Shown here: in pieces, positions 18,903 through 27,700 of the stretch
How positions within the stretch are numbered: position 1 is the stretch's first letter
Layout of the letters: every line of letters begins with the position of its first letter
Source: Acidobacteriota bacterium
GTDB lineage: Bacteria > Acidobacteriota > Blastocatellia > Pyrinomonadales > Pyrinomonadaceae
NCBI GenBank assembly: GCA_020199835.1
Contig: JAIVJV010000002.1
Coordinates: 279,602 to 343,601, forward strand
DNA: 64,000 nucleotides
Direction: 5' to 3'
Notes under the pieces: model-generated
The model's database searches: none
What the model saw: the letters and a program-made list of their open reading frames with translations, nothing else
What the model was told of the DNA's origin: nothing
Translations under genes and position numbers: made by a program

Positions 18903-19930
18903 AGGCAATGAATCCAACTGTTTCTAACAAGCCAATCATCAATCCGCGTCAGATTGTGAGTGAGGGCGGGGCGGTGGCTTTAGCCGAGTTGTTGGCCGGC
19001 ACTGGCTACATGGTCCAGGAACGAGTGTTGAATGATTTGGTTCAAGCAATAAAAAAAGGAGCTCCTCATTTAATTGAAGGAGAAAGAGGCTCAGGGAAAA
19101 CGGCACTAGCCGAGGCATTAGCTGAAGCGTGTAATCTGCCGACTTTTTACTTGCAAGGCATGGAAGGCTTGGAGTTGGAAGATGTGCTTTATAGCTGGGA
19201 CCGAGAAGGACAAAGCCAATTTGTGCGCCAGGCGATTGCTTCGGGGATGAAACTTGCGGAGGCTCGAGCGCGGCAGTGGGGGGCTGACTACTTGCTGTTT
19301 GGTGAAGCTTTGGGGGCGTTTGAATTTGCGGCCAGGACCGGCACGATCCCGATCCTGATTGTTGACGAAATCGACAAGCTGTCGGACAGGATTGAAGACA
19401 TGCTTTTGCAGTTATTTGGCCGGGGTTATGCGCACGTACCTCGCTATGGAGACGTAGGTCAGAAAGATCCGGGACGTTGGCCCATTGTAGTTTTGCTATC
19501 GAACGATATCAGGCATGACTTGTCGGCGCCGATGCGATCGCGTTGCGTTTACACATGGATGGATATGCCGTCGGCCAAAGAGGAAGTAGCGATCTTGCAC
19601 GCACGGGTCCCGGGGGCTTCAGCAGAAGCAGTTGGTTGGGTTGCAAAGTTGTTGGACTGCATACGTGGCATTCCAGGAGTTCAAGACAAACCTGCATTGC
19701 GCGAGGGTATTGATTTGCTAAATGCTTTGATGCGGGATCGAATCGAGTATGTGGATGAAGCGGTGCTGACCTCGTACCTGTGCTTGATTGCCAAGCGTAG
19801 AGATGATCGGTCGTATTTGGAGCAATCGATGGCGAGAATCGAGCAGGCTGTTAATAGTCGGAGTGAAGAAATCGATTCATGGGTCGAACAGGACTTTATG
19901 ACGCGGACAAGTTTGGCACTTGTGGCTTGA
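18899..19930 (+). CDS. MoxR-type AAA+ ATPase inside the T4SS operon
   Basis: 343 residues. Walker A is GERGSGKT (around residues 61-69) and Walker B is ILIVDEIDKL (around 150). The sensor-1-like stretch WPIVVLLSNDIRHDLSAPMRSRC follows, with the Arg-finger region after it. This is the pattern of MoxR/AAA_5 chaperone-like ATPases, which remodel partner proteins. Such genes usually sit with VWA-domain partners; none is present. Instead it overlaps virB10 by 4 nt and is followed by an unknown membrane protein and the coupling protein. No VirB11 hexameric ATPase occurs in the window, so this protein may fill a similar energising or assembly role (inference). An ATG 9 nt downstream is an alternative start. 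Confidence 0.88.
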   Translation: MKAMNPTVSNKPIINPRQIVSEGGAVALAELLAGTGYMVQERVLNDLVQAIKKGAPHLIEGERGSGKTALAEALAEACNLPTFYLQGMEGLELEDVLYSWDREGQSQFVRQAIASGMKLAEARARQWGADYLLFGEALGAFEFAARTGTIPILIVDEIDKLSDRIEDMLLQLFGRGYAHVPRYGDVGQKDPGRWPIVVLLSNDIRHDLSAPMRSRCVYTWMDMPSAKEEVAILHARVPGASAEAVGWVAKLLDCIRGIPGVQDKPALREGIDLLNALMRDRIEYVDEAVLTSYLCLIAKRRDDRSYLEQSMARIEQAVNSRSEEIDSWVEQDFMTRTSLALVA

Positions 19931-19934
19931 ACGG

Positions 19935-20669
19935 ATGGAAATGAATCAAGAGCAAAAGTCATTAGGCAGAGCGTTGCTTTCTTCTCCCCTGGCGATGGTG
20001 CTGTCGGTGGCGATGTTGGTTGTGTTTGGGATGTCGCTGGCGAGTTACATTCGACGAGGAGGGTTTTGGTCGTCCGAAGTTGAAGCGAGAGTCTTAAACA
20101 AGCAAACGGGTCGAGGACAGCGGGGCCGCGACGTGGAATCAAGAGGGAGGAAGTTTGCGTTTCAAGGTGAGGTTTACGATCAAGCTGAGCAGATTCGACA
20201 AAGTGGGGCGCTGGCGATTGGTGCAACGTTGCTTGCGGCACATCGATCGCTCGAAGGAATGCCAATTCAGACGGTCGAATCGCTGCTTTCGGGAGTGGTT
20301 GAATCAGACTTGTTGCCTCCGGGGTTAATTAATGACGTGGCAGGAAAGTCAGTCAATTCGGATTACGCTGTTTTTTATATTCGGTATCGCGCAGAGCCGC
20401 TTGGCGTTGAGGTGGTCTCTATTGGAAGAAGGGCCGGGGATGGAATCGCTATTGTGGTGCGTCTTCCCGACGATGGTTTTTCCGAGAATGCTTTAACGTA
20501 CTACATGATTTCGAAAGAGGGATTGCAAGTACCTGGCGCGTTTACTCCAGTGGCACAGTTGATCGCAAGTGGTTGGCGACCGGAGACTTTTAAGGCTTCA
20601 GAGCTGTCTCCGCAGGAGCGTGAAAGTGCCAAAGAGTGGTTGGGAACAAAGAGCGCAGGCAGAAAATAG
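19935..20669 (+). CDS. Single-pass membrane protein of unknown function, T4SS operon
   Basis: About 244 residues. One N-terminal membrane helix (PLAMVLSVAMLVVFGMSLASYI) follows a short cytoplasmic start. The rest is a soluble domain, probably periplasmic, with a helical part (QAEQIRQSGALAIGATLLAA) and a beta-rich part (YAVFYIRYRAEPLGVEVVSIG). I do not recognise a family. The gene lies 4 nt after the AAA+ ATPase gene and 23 nt before virD4, so it is almost certainly part of the same operon. It may be the membrane partner of the AAA+ protein, or a VirB7-like or accessory core component. No lipobox was seen. The start could also be the next ATG (19941). Confidence 0.75.
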   Translation: MEMNQEQKSLGRALLSSPLAMVLSVAMLVVFGMSLASYIRRGGFWSSEVEARVLNKQTGRGQRGRDVESRGRKFAFQGEVYDQAEQIRQSGALAIGATLLAAHRSLEGMPIQTVESLLSGVVESDLLPPGLINDVAGKSVNSDYAVFYIRYRAEPLGVEVVSIGRRAGDGIAIVVRLPDDGFSENALTYYMISKEGLQVPGAFTPVAQLIASGWRPETFKASELSPQERESAKEWLGTKSAGRK

Positions 20670-20692
20670 ACTTGAGTTAAGGTGGGGCGTGG

Positions 20693-22789
20693 ATGTCATT
20701 CGTTAAACGAATAGAAGAGATTGATGCAAGGATCGGGATTCCGCGCCCGGCCGAGATGCAGGCGTTACCTGCATATCAGGCGTTTCTGCGGCTGATGTCG
20801 GCTGCGATGATGATGGTGGTGCTGGTGGGGTGCAGTGGGCTATCGGCTTACTTGTTTTGGTTATCAGGCGGTTATCTCGAAGTGACGACACAAACGAAAC
20901 TCTATTTTGTGGTTGCGATGCTGGTGTGCTTGTTGGTTGGTTGCATGGAAGCTCTCCAGGAGGTTCTTCCGTACTACCGAATTCAACAGCGAATGACGTT
21001 TGGAACAGGTCGTTGGGCGGATGAGAGTTATCTGCGGAGTACAGGTTTGGCGGTGAGGTTATCAGAGAGTGGGGGCCTACCACGAGGGTCAATACGTATC
21101 GGTGAATTGAAACGCGGATATAGCCTCGTTTTGAACGAGGTTGAATGGTTGCGTCATATCGCGATTTTTGGTCCACCGGGGTCAGGCAAATCCAAAACAT
21201 TTCTAATGAATATGCTGCGGGATATGGCGGCAGGCGGATCAGCGATTGTTTTAGATCCGAAGGGTGAGTTGTTTGAGCAAACCGCGGGTTCTTTTCGGCA
21301 GGTGTTTCGGTTGGATTTGGTTAATCCGTCGCGATCGGACCGATGGAATTTTCTTCCGAAGTGTAAAGATCGTCCGGAATTTGCCGGTCAAATGGCGGCA
21401 ACTATGATCGGATTGGAGGGCACAAAACATAACATTGCCGATCCGTTCTGGCAGGAGTCAGAGCTGCTTCTATTGAAGGCTGTGTTGCTTCACCTTCCTG
21501 ACATTGTTGACGAGCCAACGCCGCCAATGATTTTTGAGTATCTTGCGCTGCGTGACTTGAAGGCTATCGAAACGGAGATGTTGGGTTCGAATAATAAGCA
21601 TGTAAAGTTGGCGTGGGGTGCATTCCAGAAAGCTCCGCCTCAGACTCAGGGCAGTGTGATCACTGGTTTGATGAATAAGCTAGGTACGTTTCAGGAGGAG
21701 AACGCGCAGAAAATTTGTGCGCCTATAACTGAAGGAGATCGCGCGGCTGGTGTCAGGCAAATTGAATTTAGTCGACTTCGCGAGTATGGAACGGTCATTT
21801 ACATTGTCGTCGCTGAGGGTGACGCAACCAGATATAAGAGCGTTTTGGCAACCTTCATTGGACAGGCTGTGAATGAATTACGTATCGACGATCAGTCGCA
21901 GGATGTGGCTCCGGTAGGGTTCGTTTTGGATGAGGCCGCGAACGTTCCATTGGTAGGGTTGAAGGAAATTGCCGGTGTGGGGCGCGGACGGAGAATTGGT
22001 CTGATTCTTGGGTATCAGAATTTACCTCAGGTGCATGATCAGTATGGTCAGGAGGGTGGGAATGCGATCCTTGGGTCAATTGGAACAACGATTTTTCTGC
22101 CTGGCTTAGATGATGTCACCTCGCAATTTGCGTCGCGGAGAATTGGACAAACGACAGTGTGGAGTCACACCACCGTTGATGGTAAGGGAAAGAAGTTGGA
22201 TAACGAGCGACAATCGGAAACTGGTCGAGCATTGATGGATCAGACCGAAGTTCGGCAGATGGTAAAACATAGCCAGTGCGTAGTAGTTATCGATACGTCT
22301 CCACCGATCAAAGCCAGTTACCCACCGTATGCTGTATTGAGGCAGCGCGCGATCGCCGTCGACTACGGAGAACCGAAGCTAGTTAGTTTGGTGGATGCTG
22401 AGGAAGCTTTCCTGCGTAAAGTGCAGTCGAAGATTCAAGCAGAGTTGCTATCAGCAGAGTTGATGGAAGATGAGCGCGTCGGAGGAGAGGTATTAGGGCA
22501 AGAGGAACCGGTCAGTAAAAACGAGGATGATCAAACGTCAAGTGCAATATCCTCCAAGGGAGTGGGTAAAGCCAATAGTGTTGGGACGCGCAGGAGGAAA
22601 GAGCCAAAAGGTGAAGAAGACAGTGAGAAAGATTATGCGCAACGGCAACTATTTGAGACAGAGGTTGTGCAGAGAGAACTATGCGACGCGGCGGTAGCGG
22701 TGTATAGGGACGGAATCGCTCCAGTAGCTGAAGTTGTTTTGGCTGATGCGGTGGGAAGTGGTTCTCAGCATAACGATAGTGTGCGTTAA
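20693..22789 (+). CDS. virD4: VirD4/TraG-type coupling protein
   Basis: 698 residues. Two N-terminal membrane helices (about 38-60 and 68-90) are followed by a cytoplasmic RecA-like ATPase. Walker A is FGPPGSGKS near residues 158-166, with the family motif AIVLDPKGELFEQT soon after. Walker B is FVLDEAANVP near residue 410, followed by GRGRRIGLILGYQNLPQ. Coupling proteins bind the relaxase-DNA complex and feed it to the T4SS. The last ~150 residues are Glu/Lys-rich and divergent, probably substrate-binding. AAGGTGGGG precedes the ATG. It is the second-to-last gene of the operon. Confidence 0.95.
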   Translation: MSFVKRIEEIDARIGIPRPAEMQALPAYQAFLRLMSAAMMMVVLVGCSGLSAYLFWLSGGYLEVTTQTKLYFVVAMLVCLLVGCMEALQEVLPYYRIQQRMTFGTGRWADESYLRSTGLAVRLSESGGLPRGSIRIGELKRGYSLVLNEVEWLRHIAIFGPPGSGKSKTFLMNMLRDMAAGGSAIVLDPKGELFEQTAGSFRQVFRLDLVNPSRSDRWNFLPKCKDRPEFAGQMAATMIGLEGTKHNIADPFWQESELLLLKAVLLHLPDIVDEPTPPMIFEYLALRDLKAIETEMLGSNNKHVKLAWGAFQKAPPQTQGSVITGLMNKLGTFQEENAQKICAPITEGDRAAGVRQIEFSRLREYGTVIYIVVAEGDATRYKSVLATFIGQAVNELRIDDQSQDVAPVGFVLDEAANVPLVGLKEIAGVGRGRRIGLILGYQNLPQVHDQYGQEGGNAILGSIGTTIFLPGLDDVTSQFASRRIGQTTVWSHTTVDGKGKKLDNERQSETGRALMDQTEVRQMVKHSQCVVVIDTSPPIKASYPPYAVLRQRAIAVDYGEPKLVSLVDAEEAFLRKVQSKIQAELLSAELMEDERVGGEVLGQEEPVSKNEDDQTSSAISSKGVGKANSVGTRRRKEPKGEEDSEKDYAQRQLFETEVVQRELCDAAVAVYRDGIAPVAEVVLADAVGSGSQHNDSVR

Positions 22790-22812
22790 CTGGCGGAAGT
22801 GAGGATCTCGTA

Positions 22813-23361
22813 ATGTTTGAAGGAGCGCGGAAACAAAAATTCAAATTGACGTTTGTTATTCTTGGTGTGTCGGTCTTGGTGTTGGTGATCAGTTTTGCAT
22901 ACGGAACTTGGGCAAGGACGCAGCGTGAGAGTGAGATGGTTCCTCGGCTAGCCGCAGATAGTCTGACGAAATCTTTGCGGCAGTTTCAGCGACAGACGGG
23001 CCAGTTTCCAGACGACTTGATGCAACTAGAGGAGCGGATATGGAAGCATTCCAAAGTCCCTGATTTTGGGCCGAGCAAGCGTACGCTGGTGGTTAAGAAC
23101 TATTATTATCTATATGCGAAAAGTGATCCTATGACTTGTACTGTTTGGGCCATCCCATCCGGGCCGAAACGGGAAGAAGGTTCGACGCACTTTTTGGTAA
23201 TAACTCCTGATGTTATTCGCCATTGGAAAGGACCGGCGTTGTCCAAGAGCGATATTGATAGCATCGCACCGGCGCCGACAACCAATCTGCTCATAACGCT
23301 CGGTATGACTGAACAGAAAATTATCGATCAACGCACAAATAGGAAGCCAGGTGTATTTTGA
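22813..23361 (+). CDS. Pseudopilin-like single-pass membrane protein, unknown function
   Basis: 182 residues. A short charged start is followed by one membrane helix (LTFVILGVSVLVLVISFAYG), and then by a helix with LRQFQRQTGQFPDDLMQLEERIW. This recalls the 'Y..dnG.yP..l..L' start of type II secretion pseudopilins, but the prepilin cleavage motif is absent. The remainder is beta-rich with YYYLYAKSDPMTCTVWAIP. GAGGATC precedes the ATG. It is the last gene of the plus-strand T4SS operon and overlaps the end of the convergent PAPS-reductase-like pseudogene by about 34 bp. A T4SS accessory role is inferred only from position. Confidence 0.7.
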   Translation: MFEGARKQKFKLTFVILGVSVLVLVISFAYGTWARTQRESEMVPRLAADSLTKSLRQFQRQTGQFPDDLMQLEERIWKHSKVPDFGPSKRTLVVKNYYYLYAKSDPMTCTVWAIPSGPKREEGSTHFLVITPDVIRHWKGPALSKSDIDSIAPAPTTNLLITLGMTEQKIIDQRTNRKPGVF

Positions 23362-24488
23362 ATTATGAGTGGGGTGGCTGATCGTGGTCTCTGCTTTTTG
23401 GTTCGCGCCTTTAGTTCTTTCAACCGAATTAAGTCTCCGTAGCGATTTGAAACTGATAGGGCGGTAGTGTGGTGAACTTCAATGTTCATAACTTCCGCGA
23501 CGCGTTGGCGCGTTTCAGCGATCAAAGTCGCCTCGTCATGCGTCGGGATTGCTACTGGCCAGCCTTTCACGTATAGCAAATGGGAGGGGATTCTGCTTTC
23601 GATTTCTTCGCGTCTCGCCGCTTTGATTTTGGCTTGGGGTAAACGTAAGCGCTGACTTGCAGTAAGGAGTTCGGGCGCAACATCGGACAACCACTTGTTA
23701 GTTTGGAATGAGTAGGTCGAGGAGATTTCCAGTTCGCATTGCTCACGGTAAAGCTGGTGGTTCCGAGGATCGCGTGTCGCGGCAAATAGATCGGTAGCGG
23801 TAGCCATGATGCAGTAGCAGCACGAGAATCGAGATGACCCGAATGTGTATGCACTTGGAATAGGCTGTTGGCTTGATCTTAGAATTTGGAATACCGTCTC
23901 GGTTCTGACTTCGACTATCGCGTTCCAGTCAATGGAGCCTTCAGGCATGACGGGCGTCTTGCCATTCTTGGTTTGGTGAATCTTGAACACTGGAGCGGTG
24001 CCGCGCCCGGATGTTTTGCTCCGGCTTTCATCACGGCGAATCCCGAGTACGCAAATGACAGGTTGCTGGTAGGTTTTGCGAATCCAGCTTTGGATGATGG
24101 CTGTTTTAAGCTCACTGGTACAGAACCGCATCGAGGGCGTGGACCACGGTAGGATAAGCTTAACGCATGATAGTTCTTTATAACGGCTCAGGTTATCCTG
24201 CCAGCGCTTTGTCCATCGTTCCATAAGACCGCCGGCGTTGCGGCTTACAATGTGCAGGGGAAGCCCTAACCGTTGTGCGAGTAGTTCGCATTGCCAGCGA
24301 GCGTCAGACCAGACGACACGGCCCAGGTCGGATTAGCAAAGAAGTATGTCTCCGGCGTGGTTGCGATTTCTCGCATAAGACACCACCTGTTCAGCCACAA
24401 GCTGCGAATCCTTGCCGCCACTCACACAGATGATTAATGGGGCGTTTGAATCTATCAGCCGATCAACTTCTGGTGCGGTACTGATCAT
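23328..24488 (-). pseudogene. PAPS-reductase/DndC-like PP-loop protein broken by one in-frame stop
   Basis: Read from the ATG at 24488, the frame codes for about 386 residues but for one TAA at 24333-24335 (codon 52). Upstream of the stop lies a perfect PP-loop (LIICVSGGKDSQL, residues ~18-30). Downstream, in the same frame, come SDLGRVVWSDARWQCELLAQRLGLPL and AGGLMERW, the next conserved elements of the phosphoadenosine-phosphosulfate reductase/DndC-like family. Later cysteines (SSRFSCCYC) may bind a cluster. These enzymes use ATP to activate a substrate in sulfur or nucleotide chemistry. Both halves keep their motifs, so the stop is recent, a sequencing error, or read through. The part after codon 52 could be translated from the ATG at 24224, but it would lack the ATP site. 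Confidence 0.8.
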
Positions 24489-24687
24489 TTTGTGAGTTCG
24501 AATTATTCGCTTTGGATTGGAGACGTGATTTCACACGTAACCGACCGCACAGGTTTTGAGTGGTCCTGGGTGAGAAGTACAATTTGCTCCGGAAATCTGG
24601 ATTCGTGTGCAGTGATCGTTCGTAGGTTCTTTTAAGAGTTCGTTGAGTGTGCTTCGCTTAAGGTGGTGTGTGGTTGTGGATTCTAAG

Positions 24688-25311
24688 ATGGATGAGCGTG
24701 AAATTCTTGACGTTCTTGAGAACGCAGCTTGGGATAACGTCAAATATTTTTCAAATGCAAATAAGGATCAGAGGGAGCGATGGGTGGTTTCAAAATTCCT
24801 TTCCATCTTGAATGTGGAATACAGAGAAGAAGAGATTCGCTCACTTGCGCAACACAGTAAGGTGGATGTTTGCTTTCGCGGCGCGTCATTCCAGATCAAG
24901 GAATTAACTGATCCTGATCTTCGGCGAGGAAAGATGTATAAGGATGCTTACGCATCCATAAAAGCCGCCAAGTCCCTTGATGAGGTATCGTTAATCGGTG
25001 ATGTTCAAGATGTTCCTCCGATAGCAAATATGTATGAACTTGTTCTAGAAATGGCGAAGGAATTGGCTGGTGGCAAGTCATATAGCCCATCAAAGGGTCA
25101 GTTGGATTTGCTCATATATGTAACTCGGACCAGAGCATCCCTAATTCATCCCGACGAGATAACCGATGAAGCATTCTCTGGCTTAGGTTGGAGATCTGTT
25201 TCATTTGTGAATGAAAAGCAGGCCGGGGTGCTTTTTTCATCGCCTTCCGCTGCTGACTTTCTCAAGGAGAGGGCGACCATATTAATGAACGCAGTGCCGA
25301 ATCGTGATTGA
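24688..25311 (+). CDS. DUF1780-like putative endonuclease
   Basis: About 207 residues from the ATG at 24688; the frame also opens at a TTG 45 nt earlier that has no ribosome-binding site. The segment RERWVVSKFLSILNVEYREEEI, then KVDVCFRGASFQIKEL, resembles the core of DUF1780, a family thought to hold a restriction-endonuclease-like fold (D...(E/Q)xK: here the Asp of VDVCF and the QIK/E of FQIKEL). The C-terminal part (GQLDLLIYVTRTRASL) carries a hydrophobic strand consistent with that fold. It ends 46 bp before the SIR2 gene on the same strand, so the two may act together as a defence pair (inference). The catalytic assignment is tentative. Confidence 0.6.
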   Translation: MDEREILDVLENAAWDNVKYFSNANKDQRERWVVSKFLSILNVEYREEEIRSLAQHSKVDVCFRGASFQIKELTDPDLRRGKMYKDAYASIKAAKSLDEVSLIGDVQDVPPIANMYELVLEMAKELAGGKSYSPSKGQLDLLIYVTRTRASLIHPDEITDEAFSGLGWRSVSFVNEKQAGVLFSSPSAADFLKERATILMNAVPNRD

Positions 25312-25357
25312 GTGAATTCAGAATATGCACGATAAAAAGGAGCAGTCTTTGTAGAGA

Positions 25358-27679
25358 ATGAAACCTATCATACCCGATGATTTGTTACGCGAAGTGGTAC
25401 GCGGGAACTGTGTGGTCTTCATTGGAGCTGGCCCCTCTGTTGGCGCTGGGTTGCCGACTTGGTTTCAGCTCATTCGGCAAATGGCGGATTGGTGCGAAAA
25501 GCACGGTGTCCATCTCTCAAACAAAGCTGATATCGAGCATCTTATTAGCGTAAAAAAGGATCTCCTCGCAGCGGCAGATGCCATGCAAACCGAAATGGGC
25601 GAGGACAGCTACCGTCAGTTCATGGTCGAGGTGTTTCTGAGGCCCGACCTAAAGCCGACCGAAGTCCATGAAATTGTGGCCAAGATACCATTCGTTGGTG
25701 CTGCTACCACCAATTACGATTCGCTGGTTGAAGAATCATTTAGGCAGACACGTCCGCAGGAACCAGTGCGGGTTTTCACGCAAGTGGATTACGAACAACT
25801 CGGAACGGCCCTGCAAGCTAAGGAGTTCTTCGTCCTTAAGGCGCATGGCACGATCGAGCGCATCGAAACAATTGTGCTCGGGCGGAGAGACTACAACCGT
25901 TTGATCCATGCGAGTCAAGGGTATCGTACCTTCCTGCGCGCACTTTTCATCAACAGAACAGTTTTTTTCCTCGGATTCAGCATGACCGATCCCGATTTAC
26001 TGCTTCTGCTTGGTGAGTTGAACGAAATCTTCCAGGGCCATTCACCTACACATTTCGCGCTCATGGATGTAACCAGCGCCACACAAACGGAGCAGGAACA
26101 GTTTCTGGAACACTACCGTGTGAATATCATCCCGTATGTCCCGTCGACTGATGCGCACCTCGAAGTAAAGTCGTTTCTGATCGAACTGAACGAGAAAGTG
26201 CATCAGCAGGCTGTGTGGTACAGGATAGGGGAGGCTCGCAAAGTTATCGAAGACGAGGATCCGAATTATGCGGTGATTTTCACAACCGAAAATAAACTAA
26301 TAGTCAAAGCGAAGCATCCTGATGCGTCAAAAGTAGCTCCCCTTACTTTTAAGATCTCAGCTGAAGGGGAGGATGCCGATGCTCTACGGCGTCTCTTGGA
26401 TTCTGGTGAACCGCTTAATATCCGCGGTGAGCACCTGGTGAACGTAACGGTTCCCGATCTGTTGAGGCGTTATCTACCAACAACCGATGGACCTTTTGAA
26501 ATTAGCACCGGAGCGGCACGGAGGGAGTATAAGAAAACCGTCAAAGTCACGATTGAGTGCGCCGATGGTGAAATTGCATTTTTAGACAATGTCATTCTTG
26601 AGGACGTTCAGAGCGGGAATAAACAAGGCATCCTGAGCAATGAGAATCAGGATGTCCCGTGGAAGTTTCGGATAGCGATCACCTTCGGCAAGATAGAGAG
26701 AGATTTCAACTTTACTTTCGATGATGTTGGTCTTCCGGTAAAGCGGGCGCTGGAAGGATTGCGCTTCAGCCGAGCACTATCGAAGGGTGGCTTCCTTCGT
26801 TTTGACGATGCCGAAACGGGTAAGCAATGGAGTCACGGAGATTTACCTGCTGGCCTGATGCCTGCTCCCAACCCTCTGCTGATCAGAATGTTGGAAGCTT
26901 TGGAACTGATTCAACGAAAGTGTGGTGTCCTTTTCACTTCTCCCGTTGAGGTTCCCGAAGGGATGGTAAACAACATATTTGTGGTAGAGCAGATAATTCA
27001 AACGGGCAAGATTGAACCAACGCCGCCTGTTTGGGTGCGGGGCGATACAGAACAGGTGAGGGATCTTCTCAAGAATATTCATCAGGGTCTCACAGTAAAG
27101 TTTGCAGAATACGCAGACGATTGGGTATTCATAGTTCTCGGGCAACATATATCTCTGGGTCCTGTTCTTGTGGCGTGCGAAAAGTTGACTATTGGAACGC
27201 AAGATCAGGAACTGTTGATGAATACGATCAAGAGCAATGCGCCTCCTGCCTTAATAGAAATCCCTCTGACTCCAGCGCCGGGTGAGAAAATCGAGGCCAA
27301 GCTTCCGAATTGGCTTCCAATAGAAGAAGCGAGGGAGATTCTGAACTTGCCGCTTGCGAGATCAACTAGCCTCAAGAATTTAATAGCTTTGCTTCTCGAA
27401 TCAAGTAAGGGGAGTAACGGCGCCTTGGACATCGAGGAATTTTTCGCGCTGCTTCATGATTCAAAGGGCCAGTTATCTGAACGTGGTCTTCCACTCAGTC
27501 CACTGAGCACCGCAACGTCAGCGGAGCTTCTAGAGGCATTTCGGCCTGAATTAGCCAGTCTGAGTAAGGATGAGAAGCAACGTCTGGGGAGGAAACTCGT
27601 TGATGGTGGTTGGCTGTCAGAGCTTGACGCAGGCTTCATTGCTGATGAGGACGAAAAGACACCACCGGAAAGTACTTAG
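25358..27679 (+). CDS. SIR2-like domain protein with long unknown C-terminus (candidate antiphage NADase)
   Basis: 773 residues. Residues ~15-290 form a SIR2-like domain: FIGAGPSVGAGLPTW (NAD-binding loop), TTNYDSLVEE near 117, KAHGTIE with the likely catalytic His near 160, and FLGFSMTDPDLLLLL near 205. Prokaryotic SIR2-like proteins of this kind often deplete NAD+ when triggered by phage (DSR, Thoeris, SIR2-HerA types). The remaining ~480 residues match no fold I recognise. They contain beta-rich segments (VIFTTENKLIVKAKHPDAS, VTIECADGEIAFLDNVIL), then mixed alpha/beta and a helical C-terminus, and may form the sensor. It lies in a cargo island after a DUF1780-like gene. There is no transmembrane segment. 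Confidence 0.85.
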   Translation: MKPIIPDDLLREVVRGNCVVFIGAGPSVGAGLPTWFQLIRQMADWCEKHGVHLSNKADIEHLISVKKDLLAAADAMQTEMGEDSYRQFMVEVFLRPDLKPTEVHEIVAKIPFVGAATTNYDSLVEESFRQTRPQEPVRVFTQVDYEQLGTALQAKEFFVLKAHGTIERIETIVLGRRDYNRLIHASQGYRTFLRALFINRTVFFLGFSMTDPDLLLLLGELNEIFQGHSPTHFALMDVTSATQTEQEQFLEHYRVNIIPYVPSTDAHLEVKSFLIELNEKVHQQAVWYRIGEARKVIEDEDPNYAVIFTTENKLIVKAKHPDASKVAPLTFKISAEGEDADALRRLLDSGEPLNIRGEHLVNVTVPDLLRRYLPTTDGPFEISTGAARREYKKTVKVTIECADGEIAFLDNVILEDVQSGNKQGILSNENQDVPWKFRIAITFGKIERDFNFTFDDVGLPVKRALEGLRFSRALSKGGFLRFDDAETGKQWSHGDLPAGLMPAPNPLLIRMLEALELIQRKCGVLFTSPVEVPEGMVNNIFVVEQIIQTGKIEPTPPVWVRGDTEQVRDLLKNIHQGLTVKFAEYADDWVFIVLGQHISLGPVLVACEKLTIGTQDQELLMNTIKSNAPPALIEIPLTPAPGEKIEAKLPNWLPIEEAREILNLPLARSTSLKNLIALLLESSKGSNGALDIEEFFALLHDSKGQLSERGLPLSPLSTATSAELLEAFRPELASLSKDEKQRLGRKLVDGGWLSELDAGFIADEDEKTPPEST

Positions 27680-27700
27680 AAGTTGAAAGTACCACCGGGT

